From JAICYJ01 sp963797565 (GTDB taxonomy: Bacteria > Actinomycetota > Thermoleophilia > Gaiellales > JAICJC01), in NCBI GenBank assembly GCA_963797565.1, contig CAWCPM010000003.1, positions 55,355 through 119,354 on the forward strand: 64,000 nt of DNA. The letters are read 5' to 3'. The translations under genes were made by a program, and so were the position numbers. The notes under the pieces were generated by a model. That model was given only the letters and a program-made list of their open reading frames with translations, searched no databases and had not been told where the DNA came from. Positions 51,351 to 62,200 of the stretch are shown one piece after another; the first letter of the stretch is position 1; each line of letters begins with the position of its first letter.

Positions 51351-52277
51351 ATGACCCGGCGGGCCGTGGTGACAGGCGTCTTCTCGTACACGGGCGGCGC
51401 GATCGCCCGGCAGCTGCTCGACCGCGGCGACGAGGTGGTATCGCTGTCGCGGCGGCCGGCACCTGCCGGCCATCCGCTGGCGGGCGCCGTCGCGCGCGAA
51501 CCGCTCCAGTTCGACGACCCGGAGCTGCTGGTGCGCTCGCTGGAGGGCGCCGACGTGCTGTTCAACACCTACTGGATCCGCTTCCCGCGGGAGGGCGCGG
51601 ACTTCGCTTCGGCGGTCGCGAACAGCCGCGCGCTGTTCGAGGCGGCGGGGCGAGCCGGAGTCCGCAGGATCGTGCACCTGTCGGTCACGAACGCGGCCGG
51701 CGACTCGCCGTACGCCTACTTCCGCGGGAAGGCGGAGGTCGAGGCCGCGCTGGCGGAGACCACCTCAGAGCACGCGGTGATCCGGCCCTCGCTGGTGTTC
51801 GGCGGCCGCGAGGAGATCCTGGTCAACAACATGGCCTGGCTGCTGCGGAAGCTGCCGGTGTATGCCGTCCCCGGGGACGGCAGCTACCGTGTCCAGCCCG
51901 TATTCGTCGGCGACGTGGCGGGGCTCGCGATCGCGGCGGCGGAGGACGCGGGACCATCGCTGCAGGATGCCGTGGGGCCGGAGATCTACACCTTCGACGA
52001 GTTCCTCGGCGCCCTCGCGCGGGCGCTCAACACGCGGTCGCGGCTGGTGCACCTCCCGCCCGCCGTCGTGACGGCGCTGGGGCGCGCCATCGGCCCGCTC
52101 GTCCGCGACGTGCTGATCACGGCGGAGGAGCTGGGCGCGCTCACATCGGAGCTGCTCATCTCCCACCGGCCCGCGACGTGCCATACCAGCTTCGGCGAAT
52201 GGCTTCCCGGCGCGGCACCCTGGCTGGGACGGCGGTACGCCAACGAGCTTCGCCGGAACTGGGCCGAGACCAGGTAG
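51351..52277 (+). CDS. NAD(P)-binding SDR/NmrA-like oxidoreductase
   Basis: 308 aa from ATG 51351. The Rossmann dinucleotide motif is GVFSYTGGAIARQLL; further features are ADVLFNTYWIRFP, RIVHLSVTNAAGDSPYAYFRGKAEVEAAL with a Tyr/Lys typical of extended SDRs, and VIRPSLVFGG. Similar proteins include nucleoside-diphosphate-sugar epimerase-like and NDUFA9-like proteins. The TACGAT box 6 nt upstream selects this ATG over the in-frame 51270. Substrate unknown. Confidence 0.82.
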   Translation: MTRRAVVTGVFSYTGGAIARQLLDRGDEVVSLSRRPAPAGHPLAGAVAREPLQFDDPELLVRSLEGADVLFNTYWIRFPREGADFASAVANSRALFEAAGRAGVRRIVHLSVTNAAGDSPYAYFRGKAEVEAALAETTSEHAVIRPSLVFGGREEILVNNMAWLLRKLPVYAVPGDGSYRVQPVFVGDVAGLAIAAAEDAGPSLQDAVGPEIYTFDEFLGALARALNTRSRLVHLPPAVVTALGRAIGPLVRDVLITAEELGALTSELLISHRPATCHTSFGEWLPGAAPWLGRRYANELRRNWAETR

Positions 52278-52280
52278 GTT
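52275..52280 (+). promoter_or_regulatory. -10 element TAGGTT overlapping the SDR stop
   Basis: TAGGTT begins at the TAG stop codon of the previous gene and ends 7 nt before ATG 52288, selecting this ATG over the TTG at 52279. Confidence 0.4.
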
Positions 52281-52287
52281 GACGCCC

Positions 52288-52794
52288 ATGCCCACCCTGT
52301 TCCTGCTACGGCACCTGAAGTCCAGCTGGGACGACGAGTCGCTCGCCGACCACGAGCGCCCGCTCTCGGCGCGCGGCGTCCGCGACGGCGGGCACGTGGC
52401 CGAGCATCTGCGCAGCCTGAACGCGCGCATCGATCTCGTGCTCTGCTCGTCGGCCGTCCGTACCCGCCAGACGCTCGAGCTGATCCAGCCGGCGCTCGGT
52501 GACTCACCGGTCGAGTTCGAGGATCAGCTGTACGGAGCGTCGGCCGACACGCTGCTGGCCCGGCTGCACGGCGTCCCCGATTCGGTCGGCTCCGCGCTCA
52601 TGATCGGCCACAACCCGGGCATGCAGGAACTGGCGCTGCATCTGGCCGCGCCCGGGCCGATCCGGTCGGCAATGGTGGCCAAGTTCCCGACCGGCGCGCT
52701 GGCCACGCTTGCGCTCCCCGACCACACCTGGCTGGGCGTGCACCAGGGGACGGCCCGCCTGGTCGGCTACACCATCCCCAAGGATCTCAGGTGA
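52288..52794 (+). CDS. sixA: SixA-type phosphohistidine phosphatase
   Basis: 168-aa histidine-phosphatase-superfamily protein. The catalytic RHxxS motif opens it as LLRHLKSSWDDESLADHERPLSARG, the second histidine is in LMIGHNPGMQELAL, and SSAVRTRQTLEL carries the conserved arginine. The SixA family dephosphorylates phosphohistidine on signalling proteins; other small phosphomonoesterases are possible. Confidence 0.88.
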   Translation: MPTLFLLRHLKSSWDDESLADHERPLSARGVRDGGHVAEHLRSLNARIDLVLCSSAVRTRQTLELIQPALGDSPVEFEDQLYGASADTLLARLHGVPDSVGSALMIGHNPGMQELALHLAAPGPIRSAMVAKFPTGALATLALPDHTWLGVHQGTARLVGYTIPKDLR

Positions 52795-52816
52795 CGCTGC
52801 GATCAGTCAGGCAAGT

Positions 52817-52848
52817 CCTCCGTCCCTCACCGAGGCAAGGGACGGAGG
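52817..52848. terminator. Strong hairpin between convergent genes
   Basis: CCTCCGTCCCT pairs with AGGGACGGAGG: an 11-bp perfect stem with a 10-nt loop, midway between the convergent sixA and permease stops. Probably a bidirectional terminator; there is no T-run. Confidence 0.65.
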
Positions 52849-52864
52849 GGTCGCCAGGCGTGGT

Positions 52865-54412
52865 TCAGTCTCCCACTGCAGGAGCGATGCCGCCAAGGTC
52901 TTCGTTGCCCTCGAGCGGTACCGACACCATCGCGCCGCGGGTTGCGCTTCCGGCCCAGTAGAAGGCCATGCCCGCGAGGAACGTCACGCCGATTGCGATC
53001 AGCGAGATCAGCTCGTACTTGAGCCGCGAGACGTCTGATGGTAGGTCGGCGTTATTCAGGAACTGGCCGTCCAGGAAGCCGGGGAAGATCGCCACGAGCG
53101 ACGCGAACACCGCCCAGAACGTGGTCAGGATCGTGCACGCCCACATTCCAGCCATGCCGCCCGGAACGCGATAGGGGCGGTGCACGTCGGGATGTGACAT
53201 CCGCAGTTTCGCCAGGCACGGGAAGATCACGATGTAGGAGATCGTGGTGAACGTCAAAACGACGCCGATCATCACGTTGAAGGCGGAAGCAGCGCTCCCC
53301 GAGGTCAGCACCGATGCGATGATGAACACGATCGTCGAGAGGCAGCCGGACAGAAAGTTCACGTTGACAGGCGTTCCCAGCCTGGCCGAGAAGTTGCCCA
53401 TGATGCGCGGGCCGGCACCGTCGTAGCAGGCCACGGCCTGGCTGCGGTCGGAGCCCATCAGCCACGTGCACGCACTCGAGATAAGCGCCAGGATGAACAT
53501 CACAGCGGCGATCTTGATCATCGTGCCGGCTGCTCCGCCGTACACGCCGTTGAACACGGTCGCGACGGCGTCGAGGAAGGCCGAGACGCCCTTGCCCTTG
53601 ATGTCGGCCGGCGGAATCACCGAGATGATCGCAAGCACGGGCAGGCCGTACAGCAGGATCGCGGTGATGCATGCCCGCAGCACGGTGACGGGGACGTCCT
53701 TCTGGGCGTCCTTCATCTCGTCGCCGGCAGCGTTGGGGAGCTCGAAGCCCACGTAGTTGAAGAACAGCAGTGGCGCCAGGGCGATGAACGCAGTCCACGT
53801 CGGGCTGAAGTCGCCGCCGGACGGAAAGTGCAGGCCGTGCTTGATCGCGTACACGACCGTCGTGACGGAGAACAGGGTGATCACGAGGATTCGGCACCAG
53901 GCCCCGAGCGTGGGGATCCACTTGCCGATTCCGAACGACAGGATCGCCGAGTAGACCGAGAACCAGATGAAGGCAAGACCGACGGCGTAGTACACAACCG
54001 AGCCGTTGGCGAAGTTGTAGAAGTAGCCCTGGATCGCGGCACAACACAGAAGTGCCAGCGTGGCGCCGATCCAGATCGGATTCGAGAACCAGTAGAACAC
54101 CGCGTTGATCGCCGCGGTGAGACGGCCGAATGCCATCCGTGTCCAGATGTACGCGCCACCCTCCTCGGTGAACGCGGCTCCCAGCTCTGCAGTCAGCAGG
54201 GCGTACGGAACGAAGAAGAAAACTGCCAAGAACAGCAACCAGAGGAAGCCCTGGGCTCCGTTGGCGGCAACCTGGCCGAGCGTGTCCACACCGACGATGG
54301 TGCAGATCAGGAAGAAATAGATATCGAATCGGCTGAAGTGCTTTTGGAGTTTCGCCTTCTCCTCGACCGCCGCGGACGTCGTTTGTTCGACGAACTGATC
54401 AGATGCAGCCAT
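52865..54412 (-). CDS. APC superfamily amino acid permease
   Basis: 515-aa integral membrane protein with about 12 hydrophobic segments. The start of the core (FDIYFFLICTIVGVDTLGQVAANG) and ALLTAELGAAFTEEGGAYIWTRMAFG are characteristic of APC-family amino-acid/polyamine transporters; the latter has the conserved P/E-GG region of TM3. FPCLAKLRMSHPDVHRPYRVPGG is the usual loop before TM11. Substrate unassigned. A strong AAGGAGG ribosome site precedes ATG 54412. Confidence 0.88.
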   Translation of the reverse strand: MAASDQFVEQTTSAAVEEKAKLQKHFSRFDIYFFLICTIVGVDTLGQVAANGAQGFLWLLFLAVFFFVPYALLTAELGAAFTEEGGAYIWTRMAFGRLTAAINAVFYWFSNPIWIGATLALLCCAAIQGYFYNFANGSVVYYAVGLAFIWFSVYSAILSFGIGKWIPTLGAWCRILVITLFSVTTVVYAIKHGLHFPSGGDFSPTWTAFIALAPLLFFNYVGFELPNAAGDEMKDAQKDVPVTVLRACITAILLYGLPVLAIISVIPPADIKGKGVSAFLDAVATVFNGVYGGAAGTMIKIAAVMFILALISSACTWLMGSDRSQAVACYDGAGPRIMGNFSARLGTPVNVNFLSGCLSTIVFIIASVLTSGSAASAFNVMIGVVLTFTTISYIVIFPCLAKLRMSHPDVHRPYRVPGGMAGMWACTILTTFWAVFASLVAIFPGFLDGQFLNNADLPSDVSRLKYELISLIAIGVTFLAGMAFYWAGSATRGAMVSVPLEGNEDLGGIAPAVGD

Positions 54413-54623
54413 CCTTCCTCCTTCGATCGGACGCCGAACTCACAGCCGCCGCCGTTGTGTGCTCTACGAACTCCTCTGATGCTGCCACTGGTCCACTCCC
54501 TGCGGGACGACGAATGTGGCGACGGTAACCAGCGGACAGGGGCAAGTCAAGGAAGTGGACTGAGCAACGGCCTACGGCGACGGGTTGCGGATCCTCGCCG
54601 CCCCATCTGCTGGAATACCCCAG

Positions 54624-56427
54624 ATGTCTCGACCGTCGCGGATCGGTCTCGAGGACGCGGCGGTCGTCTTGTCGTGTGCGCTTGCGACCCTGTACCTCGA
54701 GTGGTCGATCATCTTCCAGCGAGGCGTGTTCCAGACCGACGCGCTGATCCACGAGTTCTGGATGCGCCGGTTTCAGGATGGTGGGCTGTTCCAAGACCCG
54801 CTGACCACGGTGCTGGTGCGGTCCGGGTACATCCCGCTCGGCGTTCAGGCGCTGTACTACGGCTTCAGCTACCTGGTGGATCCGGTGCGCCTCGGGGCGG
54901 TGGGAGCGGTTTTCGTGGCACCGCTCTCCGCGTGGCTCGTCTTCCGAATCGTGCGCGAGCACACCGACTGGCGGCCGGCCGGCTGGCTGGGCGCTGCGCT
55001 GTTCCTGCTTCCATGGAACGTGCAGCAGTTCAACGGTATGCACGCGCGCGCGTTCGGGGAGCCGGTGGTGCTGTTGACGCTCTATCTGCTGCTCCGCCGC
55101 CGGCTGGGATGGGCAGCGCTGATACCGCCCGTGGCGACGATGCTGTATCCGCCGGCGGCCGCGGTCAGCCTGATCATGGTGATCGTGGCGGCGGGCCGGA
55201 GCCTTGTCAGCGACCGCCGCTCGCCGGCGCGGCGGGTCGCGGTGGCCGTCGCATCGGCGGCCGCCACGGCACTCGCGACGATCGCCCCGGCACTGGCGAA
55301 CATCCAGCACAGCAACCTGATCGCGGAGTCAATGGCGCGTCGCTACCCGGAGTTCAGCGGTCGTGGCCAGATGCAGTTCTTCAGCAAGTCGTTTCTCGAG
55401 ATGATGAGAGGGCCGTACTCCGGGTTCGACCTGGACACGTCCGGGTGCGTGCTGTTGGTCGGCTTCGTCGCCGTGCTGCTGGTTCCGGGAAACCTGCGCC
55501 GGATTCGAGCAGAGGTCTGGGTGCTTGGCCGCGAGCTGCCTCGGCATGTTTGCCGCCAGCTACGGGGTGCTGTTCCGGCTCTACCTGCCGAACCGCTACG
55601 TGCATTCGATGATCGCCTTCTTCTGCATCGTGATCGCTGTCTGCTGGCGCCCGACCTGGACGTTCATCGCTCGATGGGTGGGGTCGCGGCCGTCGCTGAT
55701 CGCCGCCTGCGCGCTACCCGCGGCGTTCGTCTGGCTCGCCGCACGCGTGGTGCCGCTCGGGCCGCAGCTGACGTCACACGCACTGGCCACCAAAGTGCAG
55801 CATGACAAGTGGCTGTATCTGACCTGGCTGGTGGCGGCGTGCCTGGTTGCTGTGGCGGTGTTGCTGCTGACCGGCCGCCACGCGAAAGGGGCGGCGGTGA
55901 CGTTCGCCGCCGTGCTCGCGGGGACGCTGCTGGTGGGAGGCGTCGCCGTCGCCGGCGGCGGTCAGGCGGCCGGTCTGGACTGTCCCGACGCGCCGCTCTA
56001 TCACTACCTGCAAACGCTCCCGAAAGACACCATCGTTGCGGGCGATCCTTTCGAGATCAACTGTGTCCCGATCGCCGCGGAACGTCCGGTGTTGATGTCA
56101 CAGAAGCTGTATCAGGTGTACGACCTCAACGTCCTTCGCTTCGCCCGGCCGAGGATGTTCGCCGAGATCCGTGCGTACTATGGAGGATCGCTGCGGGACA
56201 TCGTGCGGCTGCGAACCATGTACGGCGCCGACGTCGTCGTCGTCAACCGGGAACTGCTCGCCTCGGGCGGCGAGTATCCGTATAGCCGGATGGCACCGTT
56301 CGGGGGACTGATGAGGCATCTCAGGCAAACCGTCCCGGATCCCGCGATGCTGCGGCTCCCGAGGCGATGCATGACGTGGAGCCACGGAGCGGAGGCGGTG
56401 TACAGCCTGCAGTGCTTGACGCCCTGA
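54624..56427 (+). CDS. Polytopic membrane protein, glycosyltransferase-like, interrupted by one extra base
   Basis: About 600 aa with at least ten membrane segments and a large C-terminal extracytoplasmic domain. The first frame runs from MSRPSRIGLEDAAVVLSCAL through FQTDALIHEFWMRRFQDGG; at 55525 an extra T shifts the frame, and removing it gives EVWVLAASCLGMFAASYG. The second frame ends in a soluble region (LDCPDAPLYHYLQTLPKDTIVAGDPFE onward). Topology recalls GT-C-fold glycosyltransferases, but no acceptor motif is certain. Neighbouring genes suggest a role in glycan or glycolipid assembly. The span is 3n+1. Confidence 0.7.
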
Positions 56428-56449
56428 CATGAGACAGGGCCGCCGCTGG

Positions 56450-56455
56450 TATAGT
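56450..56455 (+). promoter_or_regulatory. -10 element TATAGT, leaderless spacing
   Basis: TATAGT ends 9 nt before GTG 56465, selecting that start over the ATG at 56429. Confidence 0.5.
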
Positions 56456-56464
56456 CGCTCGCCG

Positions 56465-57649
56465 GTGCCCCCCGTCGAACCGCCGAACAGCAGCTCGGCC
56501 GCTCCGCAAGACGGCTCGGTGATCGCAGGCCCGGGGCTGTTTCGCCGGAACATCACGATCGGATTGCTGGTCGGCGTGCCGCTCAGCCTGATCTTCATGT
56601 TCCTGGCGGTGCGCGGCCTGAGCCCCGGTGAGGTCGCGGATGCCCTGCGCCGGGCCGACCCGCTGCCCGTGGTCGGCGCGGTCGCCATGATGGGCGTCAT
56701 CTACTCGGTTCAGGCGGCGCGCTGGCGCTGGATCACGCGCCGCTCGGCGCATATGCCCTGGCGCAGCTTCCTGCGGCTGGTGATCGCGAGCGTGGCCGTG
56801 AACAACGTCATCCCGGGCCGACCGGGCGAGGTGCTGCGGGGCTACTGGCTGGGCCGCGCCGCCCGCATCCCCCAGAACCGGGCCTTCTCGACGGTGCTGG
56901 TCGACCGGTCATCGGATGTCCTCTTTCTGGTGCTGGCGTTCAGCGCCATCTTTCCGTTCGTACCGCACCGATCATGGCTCCGCCACGTGTTCCTGGCCGC
57001 CCTGGTGGTCGGCGCGCTGCTGTGCTGCGCGCTTGCGGTCGCGCGGCTGCACGCCGGCGGACAGCGGCTGGCACCGACGCGTGTTCTCGACCGGCTGCGC
57101 AGGTCCCGGCCGGGCAGGCAGCTGAGCGGACTGGTGCACGGCACGGGCGCGCTCGTCAACCGGCGCGACGTGGTGGTGGTGATGGCGTTCACGGCCGCCG
57201 TCTGGAGCGGCTGGGCGTTCGCGGCCTGGCTGGTGGCCGACTCGCTCGGCATCGGAGTGTCCCCGCTCGAGATCGCGTTCCTGACAACGGTCATCAACCT
57301 GGGCGCGGCCATCCCATCATCGCCGGGGTTCGTGGGCACCTTCCAGTGGCTATGCGTTTCCGGCATGGCGTTGTACGGCGTCGGTCAGGCCGAGGCGCTG
57401 GCCTTCTCGATCATCATGCAGGCGATCTGGTACATCCCGACGACCGCAGCCGGCGTGATCCTGCTCATGCACAGCGGCATCACGAGGATGGTCGTCCGAA
57501 GGGATGCCGGATCTATCCTCGCCGGTATGATCACGCCGGCCGGCAGCGCGGCCACCTATGACCAAGGTCGTCATCACCATGCCCGCGTACCACGCGGCGG
57601 ACACGCTCGAGCGCACCGTCGCCGACATCCCCGCCGGAATCGCGGATGA
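56465..57649 (+). CDS. UPF0104 / lysylphosphatidylglycerol synthase-like flippase domain protein
   Basis: About 394 aa, with around eight membrane helices: ITIGLLVGVPLSLIFMFLAVRGLSP, ARWRWITRRSAHMPWRSFLRLVIASVAVNNVIPGRPGEVLRGYW (read 56715-56849), VDRSSDVLFLV and NLGAAIPSSPGFVGTFQWLC. This is the LPG_synthase_TM/AglD-like domain, found in lipid flippases and glycan-export partners. The final 40 or so residues are Arg/His-rich and overlap the next gene by 92 nt, so the true C-terminus may be earlier and an indel near 57500 is possible. Confidence 0.8.
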   Translation: MPPVEPPNSSSAAPQDGSVIAGPGLFRRNITIGLLVGVPLSLIFMFLAVRGLSPGEVADALRRADPLPVVGAVAMMGVIYSVQAARWRWITRRSAHMPWRSFLRLVIASVAVNNVIPGRPGEVLRGYWLGRAARIPQNRAFSTVLVDRSSDVLFLVLAFSAIFPFVPHRSWLRHVFLAALVVGALLCCALAVARLHAGGQRLAPTRVLDRLRRSRPGRQLSGLVHGTGALVNRRDVVVVMAFTAAVWSGWAFAAWLVADSLGIGVSPLEIAFLTTVINLGAAIPSSPGFVGTFQWLCVSGMALYGVGQAEALAFSIIMQAIWYIPTTAAGVILLMHSGITRMVVRRDAGSILAGMITPAGSAATYDQGRHHHARVPRGGHARAHRRRHPRRNRG

Positions 57650-59216
57650 GCTGATCCTGGTCGACGACGCGAGCGGCGACGAAACGGTCGCGGTCGCCCG
57701 CAAGCTCAACATCACGGTCTACGTGCACGACGAGAACCGTGGCTACGGCGGCAACCAGAAGACCTGTTACGCCCGGGCGCTGGAGCACGGCGCCGACATC
57801 GTGGTGATGCTGCACCCGGACTACCAGTACGACCCGACCGCCGTGCCGCTGTTGATCGCCCCGCTGCTGGCCGGGCGCGCCGACATGACGTTCGGGTCAC
57901 GCTTCGCCGGCCTCTCCGACCCGCGCGGCGGCGGGATGCCGCTCTACCGGTATCTGGGCAATCGCACCGCCACGACGCTCGAGAACCTGATGCTGGGCTC
58001 GCGGTTCACGGAACTGCACAGCGGGCTGCGCGCGTACACACGCCGCTGCCTGCTGGAGTTGCCGATCCTGCGCTACAGCGACGACTTCGCCTTCGACTCC
58101 CAGCTGATGGTGGACGCCGTCACCACCGGCCAGCGCGTCGTCGAGGTGCCGATCGAGACGCGCTACACCAAGGAGTCATCGTCGATCTCGGTGGGCAGAT
58201 CGCTGCGCTACGTCGCGCACAGCCTGCTCTACTGCGCGCAGCGAACGGCGACGCGCGGACGCCGCGGACGCCGCTCGGCCGTCACCTTCTCCGGCGCGCG
58301 GCAGCGGCGCCCGTCGCTCCGCGGCCGTGTCGAGCACACGTGCGTGCTCTGCGGCTCCACCCAGGCAGCGGTGCTGTATCCGGCCAACGTCACCGGCGAG
58401 ACATCGGTCAGCGAGTTCTCATGCACCAGCGGCGGACTCGCTCGCCACGACGACATCGTCCGCTGCCTGGACTGCGGCATGACCAGCTCGCGGCCGTCCG
58501 ACACGCCGGAACGGATCGTCGAGAACTACACGGCGATGGTGGACGAGCAGTACCTGTCCGAGGAGCAGGGCCGCCGCGAGCTGTTCCGATGGGTGATCGA
58601 CCGGCTCGACGGCTACCTGCTGCCCGGCCGGCGGTTGCTGGAGGTGGGCTCGAATGCGGGGCTGTTCCTCTCGGTCGCCGAGCAGGCGGGATGGGATGCG
58701 AAGGGCATCGAGCCCAGTCACTGGGCCGTCGAGACCGGCAAGCGATTGTTCGGGGTCGACCTGGTACAGGGGACGGTCGAGACGCTCGACGCCGAGCCGG
58801 GCAGTCGCGACGCGGTGGTGATGCTCGACGTGCTCGAACATCTGGTCGATCCCCTGGACACGCTTCGCCGGCTGCGCGGCGTACTCCACGACGAGGGCAT
58901 GCTGGCGCTGTCCACCGTGAACGTGGCCGGCCTGCACGCTCGGGTGCGACATGGCAGCTGGCCCTGGTTCATTCGACCGCATCTCCACTACTTCACCCCC
59001 GAGACGCTCGACATGATGCTGCACAAAGCCGGCTTCACGCTGGTGGAATGGCGGGTCGTGCCTCGCACGTTTCACGCCTCCTACATCGCCGGGCGGCTCG
59101 CATCCGACCAGGGTGCGGCCGGCCGAGCCGTGCAGCGGGTGACCGACGTGGTCGATCCGCGGGTGCCCGTCGGCTGGCTGGGTGACGTGGTGTTCGTGCT
59201 GGCACGACCTGCCTGA
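57558..59216 (+). CDS. Fusion: family 2 glycosyltransferase + zinc ribbon + SAM methyltransferase
   Basis: 552 aa. N-terminal GT2 domain (about 1-225) with ITMPAYHAADTLERTV, ELILVDDASGDETV and IVVMLHPDYQYDP as the metal/UDP region, resembling dolichol/undecaprenyl-phosphate sugar transferases. Then two CxxC pairs spaced for a zinc ribbon (CVLCGS, CLDCGM; about 260-306), then a class I methyltransferase (LLEVGSNAGLFLSVAEQAGW, DAVVMLDVLEHLVDPLDTL). Zinc ribbon plus methyltransferase is known from sugar C-methyltransferases. Initiation codon uncertain: a TATCCT box points to ATG 57527, which is out of frame. Presumably builds a methylated sugar lipid. Confidence 0.83.
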   Translation: MTKVVITMPAYHAADTLERTVADIPAGIADELILVDDASGDETVAVARKLNITVYVHDENRGYGGNQKTCYARALEHGADIVVMLHPDYQYDPTAVPLLIAPLLAGRADMTFGSRFAGLSDPRGGGMPLYRYLGNRTATTLENLMLGSRFTELHSGLRAYTRRCLLELPILRYSDDFAFDSQLMVDAVTTGQRVVEVPIETRYTKESSSISVGRSLRYVAHSLLYCAQRTATRGRRGRRSAVTFSGARQRRPSLRGRVEHTCVLCGSTQAAVLYPANVTGETSVSEFSCTSGGLARHDDIVRCLDCGMTSSRPSDTPERIVENYTAMVDEQYLSEEQGRRELFRWVIDRLDGYLLPGRRLLEVGSNAGLFLSVAEQAGWDAKGIEPSHWAVETGKRLFGVDLVQGTVETLDAEPGSRDAVVMLDVLEHLVDPLDTLRRLRGVLHDEGMLALSTVNVAGLHARVRHGSWPWFIRPHLHYFTPETLDMMLHKAGFTLVEWRVVPRTFHASYIAGRLASDQGAAGRAVQRVTDVVDPRVPVGWLGDVVFVLARPA

Positions 59217-59252
59217 GGTGCGGATCGCTGACCGTTTCGCGGGGCGAGGCCG

Positions 59253-59258
59253 TACACT
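59253..59258 (+). promoter_or_regulatory. -10 element TACACT, leaderless spacing
   Basis: TACACT ends 6 nt before GTG 59265. Confidence 0.5.
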
Positions 59259-59264
59259 CGGCCG

Positions 59265-62200
59265 GTGACAGTCTGCACCGTGTGCGGTCAGGAGAACCCC
59301 GCGGGGTTCCGCTTCTGCGGGGCCTGTGCCGCGCCCTTGGCGACCGGCGAGGTCGGGCAGCGGGAGGAGCGCAAGGTCGTGACGGCGCTGTTCTGCGATC
59401 TGGTCGGGTTCACGAGTTTGTCGGAGACGGCGGATCCCGAGGACGTGAACACGATGCTCGACGCCTACTCGGCGATGGCGCGATCGCAGATCGAAAACCA
59501 CGGCGGAGTGGTGCAGAAGTTCATCGGCGACGCCGTCGTGGGTGTGTTCGGCGTACCGGCTGCGCACGAGGACGACCCGGAGCGGGCGGTACGCGCCGGC
59601 CTGCGGATCGTTGAGGCGGCGGAGGAGCTGGAGGCGGTCGGAGGTGAGCCGCTGCGGCTGCGGGTCGGCATCAATACGGGTGAGGCGTTGGTACGGCTGG
59701 ACGTGAGCCCCGCGTCGGGCGAGGGCTTTTTGACCGGCGATGCGATCAACACCGCGTCGCGACTGCAAGGTCTCGCGCCGGAGATGGGTGTCGCCGTCGG
59801 CGTGGCCACGTACGACGCGACCAAGGTTGTGTTCGATTATCAGGAGCTCGAGCCCGCCGCCGTGAAGGGCAAGGCCGAGCCGGTGCGCGTCTTTCAGCCG
59901 CTGGCTCCGCGGGCGCGGTTCGGGTCGGATCTGACGCGGACCCACACCTCGCCGTTCATCGGCCGCGAGATCGACCTGGCGCTGTTGAAGGGGATCTTCG
60001 ATAAGGCGGTTGCGTCGTCGTCGGTGCAGTTGGTGACGGTGGTGGGCGAGCCCGGCCTGGGTAAGAGCCGGATCGTGGCCGAGCTGTTCGGATACATCGA
60101 CGCTCGGCCGGGATTTGTGACCTGGCGGCAGGGTCGCTGCTTGCCGTATGGGGAAGGCATCACGTTCTGGGCGCTGGGCGAGATCGTCAAGGCCCACGCG
60201 GGGATCCTGGAGTCAGACGACCCGGCTACGGCCACCGCCAAGCTCGACGTCGTGCTACCCGAGGGCGAGGAGCGGGCCTGGTTCCGCCAGCGCCTGCTGC
60301 CCCTGCTCGGGATCGGCGCATCCACCTCGGCGGAGCGCGAAGAGCTGTTCACGGCGTGGCGGCGCTGGTTGGAACTGATTGCCGAGGACGACCCCACGGT
60401 GCTGGTATTCGAGGACATGCACTGGGCGGACACCGCGATGCTGGCCTTCCTGGAGCATCTGGCGGACCGCGCCGAAGGCGTGCCGCTCATGGTCGTGGGA
60501 ACGACGCGACCCGAGCTCTACGAGCAGCACGCGGATTTCGGCAACGGCCTCCGAAATGCGACTCCCATCAGCTCTCGCGCCTCTGTCATCGGAGGAGACT
60601 GCACGGTTGGTCTCGGCACTGCTGGATGCGAGTGTGATCCCGGCTGAGCTGCAACAGCCGATCCTCGACCGCGCCGGCGGCAACCCGCTATATGCCGAGG
60701 AGTTCGTCCGCCTGCTGAAGGACAGGGACTTGTTGGTGCGCAAGGGGTCGACATGGGAGCTACGCGAGGGTGCCGAAGTGCCGTTCCCCGACTCGGTGCG
60801 AGCGCTGATCGCGGCGCGCCTGGACACGCTCACCCCTGATGCGAAGTCGCTGCTGGCGGACGCCGCGGTGGTGGGCAAGGTGTTCTGGGCAGGCGCCGTC
60901 GCAGCAATGGGCGACCGCGACCCCGACATGGTCATCGACATGCTGCGAGAGCTGTCGCGCAAGGAGCTCGTCAGGCCAGCGCGGCGTTCCTCGATGCAGG
61001 GCGAGGCCGAGTACGCGTTCTGGCACATCCTGTCCCGAGACGTCGCCTACAACCAGTTGCCCAGAGCCTCTCGGGCATCCCGCCACGTCGCGGCCGCCGC
61101 CTGGATCGAAGCACAGGCTCCCGGCCGTGTCGAAGACCTGGCGGACGTCCTCGCCTACCACTACGCGACCGCCCTGGAACTAGCCAGCGCCGGGGGCCAG
61201 GCCGATCAGGCGGCGACGCTCGAGGAGCCGGCGCGGCGTTTCCTCACCCTCGCCGGGGAACGCGCACTCGGCCTCGACACGGCGGCGGCCACCACCAACC
61301 TCGAACGGGCGCTGGCACTCACACCCGAGGGCCACGCAGACCGTGCCCACGTGTTGGTCAGCTTTGCTGAGGCGGCCCTCCACGGCGGACGCACCGGCGA
61401 TGCTAGCGCGGCGTTGGAGGAGGCGATCCCCGCCCTGCAGGCGCTCGGCGATCTGCCGGCCCAGGCCCGAGCCATGAACATGCTCAGCGTCGTGCTCGGC
61501 GCCCTCGGAGATCCGCGCTGGGCGGAGTTGCCAGCCCAGGCGTTCGCACTGCTGGAGCCACTCCCGCCCGACGGGGACCTGGTCGCTGCGCTCACCGAGG
61601 TGGCAGCCTCGGAGATGCTTCAGGGCCGGTCCGAATCAGCGATCAACGTGGCCCGCCGCGCGCTGGGGCTGGCGGAGGAGCTCGGTCTCGAGCCACCGCC
61701 ACGCGCGCTCGGATACCTCGGGTCGTCGCGCATGGACATCGGAGACCCGGCTGGAGCCGAGGATATGCGCGAGGCGATCGTGCTTGCCAATCAGGCCGGT
61801 CAGGGTCGCGAGGTCGCGATCCTGCACAACAACCTCAGCCACGGGCTATGGATCTTCGAGGGCCCCCAAGCCGCAGTGACCGAACTCGACACCGGCGTCG
61901 CCTATGCCACCGCACGCGGCCTTACCGAGACCGCCGAATGGGCGACTGCGAGCAGACTCAGCCCGACCTTCGACACCGGCGAACTGGACGGGGCGATCAC
62001 CGTCGCGGCCGCGTTCACCCAACGCATCCACAGCGACGGGACCACCTTGGTCGAGATTCGAAGCGTCGAGGCGCGCATCCACACGCTCCGCGGGCAGCCG
62101 GCGCTCGCAGCCGACCACCTTGATTGGCTTGAAACAACTGCCCGCGACACCGGGTTCCTCGAAAATCTGGTCACCGGGCTGGGATCATCCGCGATTGCCC

